21,286 bases of DNA from an uncultured Oscillospiraceae bacterium (GTDB lineage Bacteria > Bacillota > Clostridia > Oscillospirales > Oscillospiraceae): assembly GCA_910585735.1 (NCBI GenBank), contig CAJUEU010000032.1, forward strand, positions 1 through 21,286. Direction: 5' to 3'. The stretch's first letter is position 1. The number at the start of each line of letters is the position of its first letter. Shown here piece by piece: positions 21,183 to 21,286 of the stretch. The translations under genes were made by a program, and so were the position numbers. The notes under the pieces were generated by a model. That model saw only the letters and a list, made by a program, of their open reading frames with translations, was not told the origin of the DNA and did no database searches.

Positions 21183-21286
21183 ATGAATATCGGCAATGTG
21201 GTCCTCCCCTCTCCCCTGGCTCTGGCCCCTATGGCAGGGGTCACCGACCTGGCCTTCCGTGCCATCTGCCGGGAGCTGGGGGCGGG
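21183..21286 (+). CDS. dusB: tRNA-dihydrouridine synthase, N-terminal part (cut by window end)
   Basis: Only about 34 codons are present. The start MNIGNVVLPSPLALAPMAGVTDLAFR is typical of Dus flavoproteins, in which APMAGVTD forms part of the FMN-binding site at the mouth of the TIM barrel. These enzymes reduce uridines in the tRNA D-loop to dihydrouridine with NADPH. The ATG at 21183 follows GAGGAGG (21165-21171) at rather wide spacing, and the GGAGGCCTCC around it is self-complementary. The gene is divergent from spoIIE. Which Dus paralogue it is rests on the N-terminus alone; the B type is usual in Firmicutes. Confidence 0.85.
   Translation, partial: MNIGNVVLPSPLALAPMAGVTDLAFRAICRELGA

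Overview
The window looks like a chromosomal segment of a GC-rich, spore-forming, anaerobic Firmicute, probably a gut Oscillospiraceae relative (Flavonifractor / Intestinimonas / Lawsonibacter-like). Support: high GC with strong GGAGG ribosome-binding sites, a spoIIE gene, rubrerythrin, DUF6514- and XkdX-type proteins, TrkA/TrkH, and dense intergenic palindromic repeats. The genus is an inference; no rRNA or tRNA gene was seen.

Layout. 1-1108: a lone phage tail-fibre-like gene (minus strand) and a gene-free stretch of nested palindromic repeats. 1109-9032: plus-strand housekeeping block: phosphoglucomutase/phosphomannomutase, MurA, a WalJ/YycJ-type metallo-hydrolase with RlmH, and the TrkA-TrkH potassium-uptake pair. 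9082-9684: rubrerythrin on the minus strand, sharing a bidirectional terminator with trkH. 9790-12940: an accessory island made of an IS110-family element with a long, structured 5' non-coding end and 10-bp inverted repeats, followed by an AT-rich two-gene unit (secreted protein plus membrane-anchored protein) with a textbook promoter. 13046-15949: MiaA, a DUF6514 protein, a small membrane protein and an AnsA-type asparaginase. 16041-17603: a compact four-gene phage tail-end/lysis cassette (96-aa protein, XkdX, CHAP endolysin, holin) without other phage genes. 17644-21286: a LysR regulator, SpoIIE, and the start of a divergent dusB.

How they work together. Most of the window is core physiology: cell-wall precursor synthesis, ribosome and tRNA modification, K+ uptake, oxidative-stress defence, sporulation. 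The accessory parts are the most interesting. The IS110 element probably carries its guide (bridge/seeker) RNA in its left end. A double-hairpin repeat occurs three times, and two copies differ by five base-pair-preserving substitutions while keeping the same mismatch, bulge and wobble. The isolated lysis cassette may be domesticated. Promoters and terminators were placed by eye from consensus matches. Family names rest on motif recognition, not on a search.
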